A stretch of DNA of 64,000 nucleotides, from the NCBI GenBank assembly GCA_032622095.1, contig CP136069.1, positions 6,650,036-6,714,035 on the forward strand, in the 5' to 3' direction. The position numbers and the translations under genes are program-made. The notes under the pieces are model-generated. The model was not told the origin of the DNA and ran no database searches. It saw nothing but the letters and a program-made list of their open reading frames with translations. Each line of letters starts with the position of its first letter. Within the stretch, counting starts at the first letter, position 1. Origin of the DNA: Siphonodentalium dalli. Lineage: Eukaryota; Mollusca; Scaphopoda; Gadilida; Siphonodentaliidae. This document shows positions 12,766 through 22,720 of the stretch, in pieces.

Positions 12766-14018
12766 GATCTTGGCATCCACACTGTATCCTTTTGACATTT
12801 TTTTATCATAATGGACCAGAAAAGTCAAAGATTATGGTCCATCTCAGTTCTGTCTCAACGTTCTGCCCATTTCCTTTCAATAAATATTACCAAAATCACA
12901 AAAGAGGTTCTCGGCAAAATAACATACTTTAAAATGAATTTGTCATGCCCCGTACGGAACTGGGACAACTGGGAATAGAACATGTAATTGTCAGTTAATT
13001 AACTAACACGCATAATAACCAAGTGAGTCACAATTTGCTACCTTTTCGGATAATGCAGAGAATGTTCGGGATATATGTAAAAAATTATCATTTTACAAAT
13101 TTGGTTGCCATTTTGGAAGCCATCTTGAGCAATTTGGTCTATAAACACCGTGGTGTGACACATTTAAGAATGCAGAATAGCCAATTTTATATATCAACAC
13201 AACTTGTAATCGATTGCAGGACACGCTGGTGTAATATTTACCATTTTCCATATTTTGGCGGCCATATTGGCAACCATTTTGAGCCAAAGTAAGAATTTTG
13301 GTTCCAGTGATTTGGAATATTCATAGGTAATGATATGCCTCACTTACATTACAATGTTCTTTTCATTTATTGTTGAAATATGACTAGAATCCCAATTGTG
13401 ATTTTTTGTAAAAAAATTTACTGCGTTCTGTAAAATCGAATTTTTGAGGGATTGGAAGGGGCTAGGACCCCATTAATTGCATATTTAATTGCTCCAATGA
13501 TCAGTTAATATACAAAACACAAAATAAAGCCATATTACTCAACCAGTTCCAAACAGCATGAATTGATCTAGAAGATATTTGTGAAAAAATGTCATATTCA
13601 ACTTCCGGTTGCCATTTTGGCGGCCATCTTGGATGGTGAGTTTCAATTTTGGCCCAAAAAAAGTGTCGTTATGTCTTAGCTTCACGAAAATGTATACATT
13701 TGTATATATTTTACTAGATTTTCCCGCTATAATTTGCATAAAACTGACTTAGGGTCTGGTCTGAAAAACGGCGGCCATGATGGACGCCATCTTGTCTGGA
13801 GTCTAAAGGGCCACTTTTTTTTCTTGTTAACATTTCTTAAAAGTTGAAGGTTATAATAAGGAACAAAATGAGTGGGGTGATGTTAAGTCCCAGGGGCGTG
13901 CAAGGGTACCCCTATTAGCTCCCGGACTTGACAGGTAATGATTAAATCATATTTATTTCAGCTGGTGATTGTCAAAGTTGAATTTGATGACTATCTGTTG
14001 TGTTTTTATTATTTCCAG

Positions 14019-14043
14019 TTAGCATACGAAGCCTTCCGATCAC
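14019..14043 (+). CDS. Receptor-tail gene, 25-nt micro-exon, copy 3
   Basis: Identical to copies at 1693 and 5754 with the same acceptor and donor. The upstream intron differs by one base (ctgttgtgttt against ctgtttgtgttt). Confidence 0.55.
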
Positions 14044-14344
14044 GTGAGTGTCAAATTACTGCCCCACGCCAGTGTCATGCACGTCAGACAATCAACAGGA
14101 AGTACATGAATTTATTGAATTATATACTTCACATATGACGTTATGTATTTATTGAAGTACATACTTAACATATGACGATATGTGCAAACGATGCCAATAT
14201 AACATCACAAACAGGATGTTTTTGCAACGGTTACCGGGTGGTCCAATACTAGAGACAACGTTTCCACTCCATAGTATAAAATTTCTACTGTTCTTATATA
14301 TATATGCCTTTAATACGTTGACTGCCAACTGAGAGTTGTCTTGT

Positions 14345-15225
14345 ACTTTCTATGTATTACTGAGCAGTGAGTGACACTCAATATGTATTACATATGGTCT
14401 ATCTCTTCGATGTGTTACTGAACAGTGAGTGACACAATATGTATTACTGAACAGTGAGTGACACAATATGTATTACTGAACAGTGAGTGACACAATATGT
14501 ATTACAAATGGTCTATCTCTTCAATGTGTTACTGAGCAGTGAGTGACACTCAATATGTATTACTGAACAGTGAGTGACACTCAATATGTATTGCAGATGG
14601 TCTATCTCTTCGATGTGTTACTGAACAGTGAGTGACACAATATGTATTACTGAACAGTGAGTGACACTCAATATGTATTACAGATGGTCTATCTCTTCAA
14701 TGTGTTACTGAACAGTGAGTGACACAATATGTATTACTGAACAGTGAGTGACACCCAATATGTATTACAGATAGTCTATCTCTTCTATGTATTACTGAAC
14801 AGTGAGTGACACACAATATGTATTACATATGGTCTATCTCTTCAATGTGTTACTGAGCAGTGAGTGACACTCAATATGTATTACAGATGGTCTATCTCTT
14901 CGATGTGTTACTGAACAGTGAGTGACACAATATGTATTACTGAACAGTGAGTGACACTCAATATGTATTACAGATGGTCTATCTCTTCAATGTGTTACTG
15001 AACAGTGAGTGACACAATATGTATTACTGAACAGTGAGTGACACCCAATATGTATTACAGATAGTCTATCTCTTCTATGTATTACTGAACAGTGAGTGAC
15101 ACAATATGTATTACTGAACAGTGAGTGACACTCAATATGTATTGCAGATGTTCTATCTCTTCTATGTATTACTGAACAGTGAGTGACACACAATATGTAT
15201 TACATATGGTCTATCTCGTCTAATA
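14345..15225. repeat. Minisatellite of about 58-bp units, expanded (unit 3)
   Basis: About 15 imperfect units of the same minisatellite as at 2027 and 6090. Two forms alternate, a short acacaatatgtattactga form and a long form with ggtctatctcttc, giving higher-order blocks that repeat near 14,630, 14,930 and 15,000. Confidence 0.9.
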
Positions 15226-16130
15226 AAGGTGCATATAGATTCCAGAGCATAACACAGATTATAGATATGAATCGAGGGCACTTGAATGGGAAAGTCAATT
15301 AATATCAGTTTTATACAGACTTCCTTATGACATTCGTGATATCTTGTTACCACATTCAATAGAGAGAGTTCCAATAGAGAGCACTCTATCTTGTTAGCAC
15401 ACCCAAATGAATGGTATAATAAATTTGCCACGAATTGCGATAAACCACTTTAGAATGACTTTATAGACAAATAGTGCACGTTACACCATCGTTAGTTTTA
15501 TCTGTATTTTATTACGCCTTTATAGACAAATAATGTACACCATCGTCAGTTGTATCTGAAATTTATTCACAAAATAGCTATTTTTAATACTGAAATCTGG
15601 ATTTTAAAAAATATGTTTTAATTGTGGTCTGGAAGCCCATCTTTAAATATAAATACCATCAATTATGGAAAATTTGTTGGCATGTTCGTGCCTGATACCA
15701 TACTAGATGGAAATTTGAGACTAAATGTGAGGTTATGATATTCCAACCAGTATTCAGTGTGAAATGTTTTGTTTTTATACCAAAAACCGAACATATTCTT
15801 ACTGTCTGTCACTTTGTGGACTGAAATGACGATGTGTTGGGAATTTCCAAAAGGATCAGGTGTTGCGTTGGTAGTTTCAATAGTCGGAAAGCTGAGTTAC
15901 CAGTGGCTGCCAAAGAATTTCACGGACTTCCGAAATTTCAGTCTGGTTCAAAGGGGGTGCAGTTGGGAATTCTAGGGTGGACACCCCAATGGAGATAACT
16001 AGATACGTCCCTGGGAAAATTATTGTCTATTTTTATTGTTGTGCCCTAAATTTTTGTTTATGTTTACAAGTTCACATTTTAAAATTGTTTTTTCTTTATT
16101 GTTTATGTTTATTGTTTGTGTCAAACATAG

Positions 16131-16258
16131 CCCGAGAGACCCCGATACTTACGAGATGTTAGACACCGGCCACGTGGCACAGGAAGGTCAATACTCAGGA
16201 CTACATGGCGTCGTGCTGGATAGAAACACCACACAAAGTGCAGATACAAGCGAAACAG
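16131..16258 (+). CDS. Receptor-tail gene, 128-nt exon with YEML and QYSGL motifs, copy 3
   Basis: Same splice sites, phases and peptide as the exon at 7232. It ends with one base (G) that completes a Gly codon with the first two bases of the exon at 17942. If the donor is skipped the frame stops soon after (RYST then stop). Confidence 0.6.
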
Positions 16259-17941
16259 GTAGATACTCAACATAAGATAGTTATGTTTATACGAATCATT
16301 ATTACGAGATAAAGCACTTCATAGTAAATACATAATTAAACACATTATTGTAATCTTACATGTTATTAAAGTGATATGAAACTCTCTGTTGCGGCTCACA
16401 GGGAATACATTTGCTCAGGGCAGGTCATTCAATAATTTCTCTGTCAAAGTTGCCAGAAAACAACACAATTATTTCGTATAAATTATATAAAGTGACTCTC
16501 GTTGTCTCTCATTCTTATTTGCTTATCGCTGATTTGTTCGGGGCGAACGAAGGATTGTTTATTTACGTGTGTGTGTAGTACAGACATCGTGTTTTAATAA
16601 ATGGCACAGTCCATATTGCTGAATGATTTTACAGTGATAGTTTAATTGTGAATTCTTCAAATGGCTGTATTGGTAGAGCGTATGCTATTAGTATGATGTA
16701 GTGGAATAAGCACGTAATATGTCTTAAAATTTGCCCTGCCAAGAGACTCAACACTTAAAGGGATACTGTACTCAAATGTTGTTGTTGGTTTCTATACTCG
16801 AGTCGTGAATAAGTTAACCAGATTTCGATTATTTGAAAGTCTGTTGAGTACGAAGTAATGTTACGGACGGCAGATTAGTCGGAATGTGAAAATACAAATT
16901 GTCGTTGTCGAGTAATTTTTGTACAGTTTTCAAGCAAATATATCAAATAAATGTTATATTATATGCATACTAATCCCGTACACTCATTAAGTTAGTATAT
17001 AGCCACTAGCCAGTGAGTGCCTTGGGTTTACGCCCCGTATCAACAATAATTTTTTACACGATCTTGTGTGCCACTTGTTTTCCAATCCACTATCCGCTAA
17101 TTAATTTGATTACGTCTTGTACACGGAAATTCTTAATTTAATTTATGGCTCCAGCCATAAATTAATTTTATATCAAATTATTAACTTAGATTTTAAGATG
17201 ACCTATTAACCTGAACGATTACAAGATACATCTTCGACACAAATTACGTATTGTTCTATATATCATCGATATTAGATCGATGTCATTACCGGGAATTTAT
17301 TGAAAATGGCGTACAGTATCCATTTAAACAATTACTTTGTACGCCACGAATTGAAGATGATGGCCTGAGAACGACAAGACCAATCGACAATTTATGTCAA
17401 GGTAACTGTCGCGACTGACACCTTACTTTTAAGCATTGCATATATATATCACACAATATTTGGTGGAATTACACATTTGATAAGTGTAAAAGGCCTCTGG
17501 TCAGCCTGTCGGTACATCTCTCTGACTTGGATTTTGTCATTATGGTGTACCAGGTTTGGTGTTCACTTCCCCCGACAACGTAATACCTGGTCACACACCC
17601 ACTGTAGTCTCGTTTCAATTAACCGATGAGAAATACACCATGTAATCTTTTGCTAACAAAATATTTCTTATAACTCACTCCCATTATTGGTTAGAATCGC
17701 CTAGCTTTGCCCAATATATTTCCTTAAAACCTATTGACTTATGTTTTGTTAAAAAAAAGCACTTGTCAATCACGAATCTAACTGAAGAGACACCTCATTT
17801 TAATAATCCATTGGTATGGAAACTGCAATCAACAAATATGGCATCTGCAGTCGAGAAATAACAATTGCTAATTAAGTACAACCAATTGTATTACGGTATT
17901 TCCTGAATTGACAGGTAATGATTAAATCATATTTATTTCAG

Positions 17942-17982
17942 GTAATGTCTATGCAAATGTCAACAGCGCTGTTTCGCGGTGA
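17942..17982 (+). CDS. Receptor-tail gene, probable last coding exon (VYANV tail)
   Basis: After the acceptor atttatttcag, two bases complete a Gly codon from the previous exon and the frame reads NVYANVNSAVSR, then TGA at 17980-17982. VYANV is a typical C-terminal tyrosine motif of receptor tails. The phase match with the 128-nt exon is independent support. The stop overlaps a GTGAGT donor at 17979, so a 37-nt internal exon (phase 1 in, phase 2 out, like the micro-exons) is an alternative, with further exons downstream that I could not find. Confidence 0.5.
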
Positions 17983-18455
17983 GTGGGTGGCTCATACCCT
18001 GCAGACGCCATTTTCTTTATGAATGTTGTGATGGGTGACATTTTCTCGCACAAGAATGATTATGTTGACTATTTCGATGAGTGTCGTAGCTCATACTAAT
18101 TATAAGGAGACACCATTATTCTGAGTGAATGTTGCAATGGGTGATACCTGCTCGCACAAGAATTATGTTGACTATTTCCATGAATGCCGAAGATCATACT
18201 CTCCGGATGCCAATATTCTACATGATTCGTGATCGTTTCCACATGGGAACTTTGCGTGTCACATTCCCGCGAGGTGTGGCATCGTGAAATGGCGGCATAG
18301 TTACTCGCGGGAGATCATGCCTGAATATTTTTTCAGACATCCCCCTGATTACAAACCATGTTTTTTTAAATTAAATGACACCTGGTGTATCCGCATCATG
18401 AGAAAACATCGTTTTACAGTGAATTTTTCAGTGGAGATTATAGTACTGCCACATA
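17983..18455. repeat. Downstream region with a two-copy ~105-bp tandem repeat
   Basis: Around 17,989-18,095 and 18,096-18,215 the phrases gaatgttg-gatgggtgac, tctcgcacaagaat and tatgttgactatttc recur in the same order. If 17942 is the last exon, this is 3' UTR or downstream flank. No clear AATAAA was found close by. An open frame at 18284-18496 is unsupported. Confidence 0.5.
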
Positions 18456-18667
18456 CAGTAATGCCCAAAGAATATGACCCTTTAACCATAGCATAATTAT
18501 GGGACATTTTCTGGATTTAGTCGGATATATGGCTTGTTGCCATTCATCGGAGAGCTCTCATTGAAAGCTTTCCGATGAATGTCAGCAAGCCATATTTCTG
18601 GCTAAATCCTGAAAAAATTCCCATAATTGTGCTGTGGTTAAGGGGTCGATTATTTAGGACATTACTG
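18456..18667. mobile_element. Palindromic MITE with TA target duplication (212 bp)
   Basis: Starts CAGTAATGCCCAAAG and ends with its inverse, ATTACTG, flanked by TA on both sides (18454-18455 and 18668-18669). The two halves are long inverted repeats: cataattatgggac against cccataattgtgctgtgg, and atatggcttg against caagccatat. TIRs starting CAGT with TA duplications are typical of Tc1/mariner-derived MITEs; family assignment is inference. The same family forms the array at 52,323-52,718. Confidence 0.8.
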
Positions 18668-18669
18668 TA

Positions 18670-20170
18670 TATATACATATCAATAGAGCGTCTTCGCGTG
18701 AGATATATTACTATAGTTTGTTTCTCATTTTCTTTATTTTGTGCAATATAATGTATGTATAATCTCTCAATTCAGGCGGCAATAATTATATATTGTAACA
18801 TACATGTAGGGTTTATACGGACAGTCATAACAATGTTACTCGAGACTTAAATATAAATGTAAGTGGTATATGTGGTGGTGAGAAAAATTCAAATATGTGT
18901 TGTTTTACTTATGCATGTGGAGGCACCACCGACATTTCGACGTTTGCACCAAACTGCAAACTCTCAACAGCTCAGAATAATATTAGATGGACATTGCATC
19001 GCAGTGGTTGCCATTGAAGATTATTGTGTGTGTCTATGTTGAAATGAATTGAGTGTTGCAACAACCTCATTCCTTCCCTGAAATTTAGTACACTTAAGGA
19101 GGCGCCCCATTCGTGAATTTTCAAAAAACAATTCAATTTAAACTATATATTTAAAGGTGAAAATCATTATCCTTATATTATAACCAATGTATGCTATAGT
19201 ACTATAACAACACATGTTCACCCTCAACATACGAGAAATATGTTCTGATTATGTAAAAAAAAAAGGTGGTTTAAACAAAATAAAAACATTGTTTGCGGTA
19301 GAGTTTGACAATAATTGTTTGCAAAAAAAAAACACTGCATTAAATGTCTGTCAGATTATATAAACGCGGTGTGGAATACACGTTCTTTTTGTTGTTTTAT
19401 GTTATTTTTGGTCCTTCGCACATTAAGAAAATAGTTCTACAAAATTTAATGGCTGCCAAAAAAAAAAACTAAAATATGCAATGAAAAATGTTCGATTTAT
19501 TTTCTCGCAGACAGTAATGATTCCAAATGGTAGACTGAGCGCATAGTCTAGCTGGGTTCATGAGCTAGATACTGCAGTGTGTTTTGTTGCAAATATCTCT
19601 TGTCTATATCGACGTACCTAGAAACAATTTGTTTTAACTTTTTTAAAACAACTTTTGTTTTAATAATTAGAACATATCTCTCATACTGTGATGGTGAACA
19701 TGTGTTGTTATAGTACGAATATTGTATAGCATATACTGGTTTCAAATGATAATGATCTACCCCCTTCAAATGTATAGTTTGCAATTGAGATTCGCGAATG
19801 GCAAACTTAACATGGACACATGTCTTCGTGTATCGTACATGTGTATACATACAGACATGATAACTAGGAAATATTGCATGCATTGTTGCACTCAATAATT
19901 ATATCTGCACTCTTTTGATTTTGTTTATGGATTTGATACAACTGCTTCTTCTTATGAATTGTCATTTTACTTATGTATTAGTGTCCAGATCAAGTGCAAC
20001 CTCTAAATTAAATTGTTTTTCATCGGCTTTGTGTTATACATGTGTGCAGTCGGTGAATAATGAAAACGTGTCCATATTCATTTGAGAATCATGTAGATCA
20101 AAGCCATAATGAATTAAAACTGACAAAACTATTCAATAAAAACTGTTAGATTTAAATATTTTAAAAAAAC
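18670..20170. other. AT-rich interval, no gene seen
   Basis: Short A-tracts and no reading frame with recognisable content. A 115-codon frame on the minus strand (19548-19895) has no family resemblance and I do not call it. Confidence 0.5.
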
Positions 20171-20171
20171 A

Positions 20172-20996
20172 TGCCGCCAGCGATCAAACATAGCGTAGCG
20201 ATCAAACATGCCGCCAGCGATCAAACATAGCGTAGCGAGGGGACGGGCCAGCGATCCAACATATCGTAGCGAGGGGACGGGCCAGCGATCAAATATAGCG
20301 TAGCGAGGGGACGGGCCAGCGATCAAACATATCGTAGCGAGGGGACGGGCCAGCGATCAAACATAGCGTAGCGAGGAGACGGGCCAGCGATCAAACATAG
20401 CGTAGCGAGGAGACGGGCCAGCGATCAAACATAGCGTAGCGAGGAGACGGGCCAGCGATCAAACATAGCGTAGCGAGGAGACGGGCCAGCGATCAAACAT
20501 ATCGTAGCGAGGGGACGGGCCAGCGATCAAACATATCGTAGCGAGGGGACGGGCCAGCGATCAAACATAGCGTAGCGAGGAGACGGGCCAGCGATCAAAC
20601 ATAGCGTAGCGAGGGGACGGGCCAGCGATCAAACATAGCGTAGCGAGGAGACGGGCCAGCGATCAAACATAGCGTAGCGAGGGGACGGGCCAGCGATCAA
20701 ACATAGCGTAGCGAGGGGACGGGCCAGCGATCAAACATAGCGTCGCGAGGGGACGGGCCAGCGATCAAACATAGCGTCGCGAGGGGACGGGCCAGCGATC
20801 AAACATAGCGTAGCGAGGGGACGGGCCAGCGATCAAACATAGCGTAGCGAGGGGACGGGCCAGCGATCAAACATAGCGTCGCGAGGGGACGGGCCAGCGA
20901 TCAAACATAGCGTCGCGAGGGGACGGGCCAGCGATCAAACATAGCGTAGCGAGGGGACGGGCCAGCGATCAAACATAGCGTAGCGAGGGGACGGAA
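20172..20996. repeat. 34-bp GC-rich minisatellite, about 24 copies
   Basis: Unit ccagcgatcaaacatagcgt followed by agcgaggggacggg. Variants are limited to three sites (agcgtag, atcgtag or agcgtcg; gggg or ggag) and neighbouring units often share a variant, so the array is homogenised and young. Period 34 shifts frame every unit, so it is not coding. It stands out sharply from its AT-rich flanks. Confidence 0.95.
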
Positions 20997-21070
20997 ATTT
21001 GTATTGCAGCTTGACCCGGACCAGTGAAGCCACAAACTAAACACACCGAGCATAATTTTGCGCTGATCAA

Positions 21071-21441
21071 TTTTTTTTACCCTGTGCCAATGCATTCTCT
21101 TATATATGCGAGTCGACCGTAGGTCGCCTCGCATATATAAGAGAATGCATTGGCTTTACAATTTTTATCATGTTTTTTAAATAAATGTTTCTTACAATTT
21201 TTAGGACATAAAATAAAAAAATATCCATTACCCTGCAGGGAGCCCCACACATATATAGAAGCACATAGAAGAGTGTCGTCTGCTCATGTCTGTCTGGGGC
21301 TCTGTATGGGTGAAATTATAAAATTGTTAAAGAATACAAGAACAAATTATTAAAATTGTAAAAAATTGTTAGGCCAATGCATTCTCTTATATATGCGAGG
21401 CGACCTATTATAAGAGAATGCATTGGCACAGGGTAAAAAAA
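21071..21441. mobile_element. MITE-like element with a hairpin at each end
   Basis: Outer inverted ends are ttttaccctgtgcc and ggcacagggtaaaa. Just inside each end lies a complete hairpin: 21086-21154 (gccaatgcattctcttatat ... inverse) and 21373-21427. A third small hairpin with gagcccca arms lies near 21239-21301. A half-hairpin of the same family is at 58,482-58,520. No ORF. Confidence 0.75.
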
Positions 21442-21671
21442 TACTTAAATTGAGATCTAATTGCCTGAGAACACATATATATTATCTTATTAGCCTAAGT
21501 ATGATGATGTGCATTCAGGCTGAGTTATTGTGATATCATGCAATAAGCATACAATCATTTACTGCTGACTTATATGGTGTCTAAATTGCCAACAACACTA
21601 TCACTACAAGAAAACTAAGATGCATGCATCAGGTCGGCCGTGAACTATCTACCATAGAATTGTTGTAGCTA

Positions 21672-22061
21672 TCGATTATACATTTTGGAACACCTGTCTG
21701 TATGTATGTGTGTATGCATGAACACATGCATGTCTGTATGTGTTATAGACTCTAACACTGCTCGACTGATCCGACTCGGATTTGGTATTTAACGTGTCAA
21801 CTTGACCTCGCTCATAGGCATGTTTCTGGACCTTGACCGATCCGACTAAAAATTGTGTGTAGGACTACTTCGTCCCGGGAGCAATATGGACGGGTCCAAT
21901 TTCACGTGGGACCATGTTCTCGAACGTGTTGATATAGGCATGTTTCTGGACCAATTGAACAATAGTTTGGCCAGACGCTGTATATACTGGGTACTGTCCA
22001 GATGGAGGCGATCACAAAAAAATCCCTAAATAGCCCGAACGAAGTCGAGTACATCAGCTAG
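21672..22061 (+). mobile_element. Helitron-like element P1 (+ strand)
   Basis: Begins TCGATTATACATTTTGG after a host A and ends with a hairpin-like cccgaacgaagtcgag followed by CTAG. The 5' TC, the 3' hairpin and CTAG are Helitron termini. The body carries a short GT-rich run near the 5' end and the phrase gactgatccgactcgg seen in related copies. No Rep/helicase ORF, so non-autonomous. Confidence 0.7.
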
Positions 22062-22560
22062 TTTAATATATATTTTGGACATTTGTCTGTCTGTTTGTCT
22101 GTTAGCTATGGCCGGGAAAACTGCCTGACAGATTTGACGAAATTTGATACCTAGGGGAAATTATTTCCAGGGAGTATTTTGGACGGGTCAAATCTTGATC
22201 CCGACCTGACTTTGACATTCAAAAAGATCAATTCAAGGTCAAATCTGGTAAAACGGAAGTATTTCAACGCAATTTAATACCTACTGTTACTTTTGTCCCA
22301 GGAGTGTTTCGGGTGGGTCTAATCATGACCTTGACCTGATCTTGACATTCAAAATTGTCAATTCAAGGTCAAATCGGGTAAAGCCGGGCGGATTTCGACG
22401 GGTACTTTTGTCGTGACTTTTGTCCGGGGAGTGTTTTGGACGGGTCAAATCGTGACCCGACATGACGTTCACCTTTAAAATGGTCAACTCAAGGTTAAAT
22501 CGCGCAATTCTCCGAAAATCAGAGGGGAACATCCCGGACGAAGTCGGGTCCACCAGCTAC
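22062..22560 (+). mobile_element. Helitron-like element P2 (+ strand), joined head to tail to P1
   Basis: Follows CTAG of P1 directly with TTTAATATATATTTTGG (TC changed to TT) and ends cccggacgaagtcggg then CTAC before a host T. Internal phrase ttcaaggtcaaat recurs in direct and variant forms, a loose internal tandem repeat of about 120 bp. Confidence 0.65.
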
Positions 22561-22720
22561 TATTATATATTTCTAGATTTAGTTACAAACTAAATACCTG
22601 TATATTGTACAAAGAAATGTTTGACAAATATATCTGCATCAATATTACCATACGGGTCATTAAAATAGATACGACGAAACAAATTTTGAAGGGTGCATGT
22701 ATCAGGTAAATTTTTATATT
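22561..22720. other. Host flank of P1-P2
   Basis: AT-rich, starts with the target T. Nothing recognised. Confidence 0.4.

Larger units (their letters stand above)
9004..13928. mobile_element. Fold-back element FB1, full length, with long inverted arms
   Basis: The ends are inverted copies: tagtccgggag at 9004 and agctcccggact ending at 13928. The left arm (9004 to about 11,030) is the reverse complement of the right arm (about 11,075 to 13,928) over most of its length: terminal zone with gccgccaaaatgg motifs, the tcattttgttcctta zone, then a degenerate tandem satellite. The arms meet at a perfect 18-bp inverted repeat at 11012-11092. Arms are unequal because satellite copy number differs. 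Long inverted repeats containing tandem repeats are the hallmark of fold-back transposons (for example Drosophila FB). No transposase is seen, so it is non-autonomous. In unit 3 the matching site (17,883-17,915) lacks the element. Confidence 0.7.
5696..13961 (+). repeat. Tandem gene-internal unit 2 (8.27 kb, with full fold-back element)
   Basis: Second unit, from ctggtgattg after ttcag (5691-5695) to the ttcag at 13957-13961. It holds micro-exon, minisatellite, 128-nt exon, about 1.6 kb of intron shared closely with unit 3, and the fold-back element at 9004-13928. Small palindromes such as the one at about 8230-8270 (ttatggctccagccataa) are shared with unit 3. Confidence 0.85.
13962..17941 (+). 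repeat. Tandem gene-internal unit 3 (3.98 kb)
   Basis: Third unit, from after ttcag at 13957-13961 to the ttcag at 17937-17941, which doubles as the splice acceptor of the next exon. It has the largest minisatellite and no fold-back element. The sequence ttgacaggtaatgattaaat just before its end is the same as the sequence just before units 2 and 3 begin, which fixes the duplication endpoints. Confidence 0.85.

Noticed and set aside
13938-14138. 66-codon frame through the micro-exon (LAYEAFRSREC...)
   Set aside because: Runs through a consensus donor and its phase does not join the 128-nt exon. The SIRSLPIT frame joins both sides.
20172-20996. CRISPR-like array of regular short repeats
   Set aside because: Units are contiguous with no unique spacers, and the genome is eukaryotic. 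It is a minisatellite.
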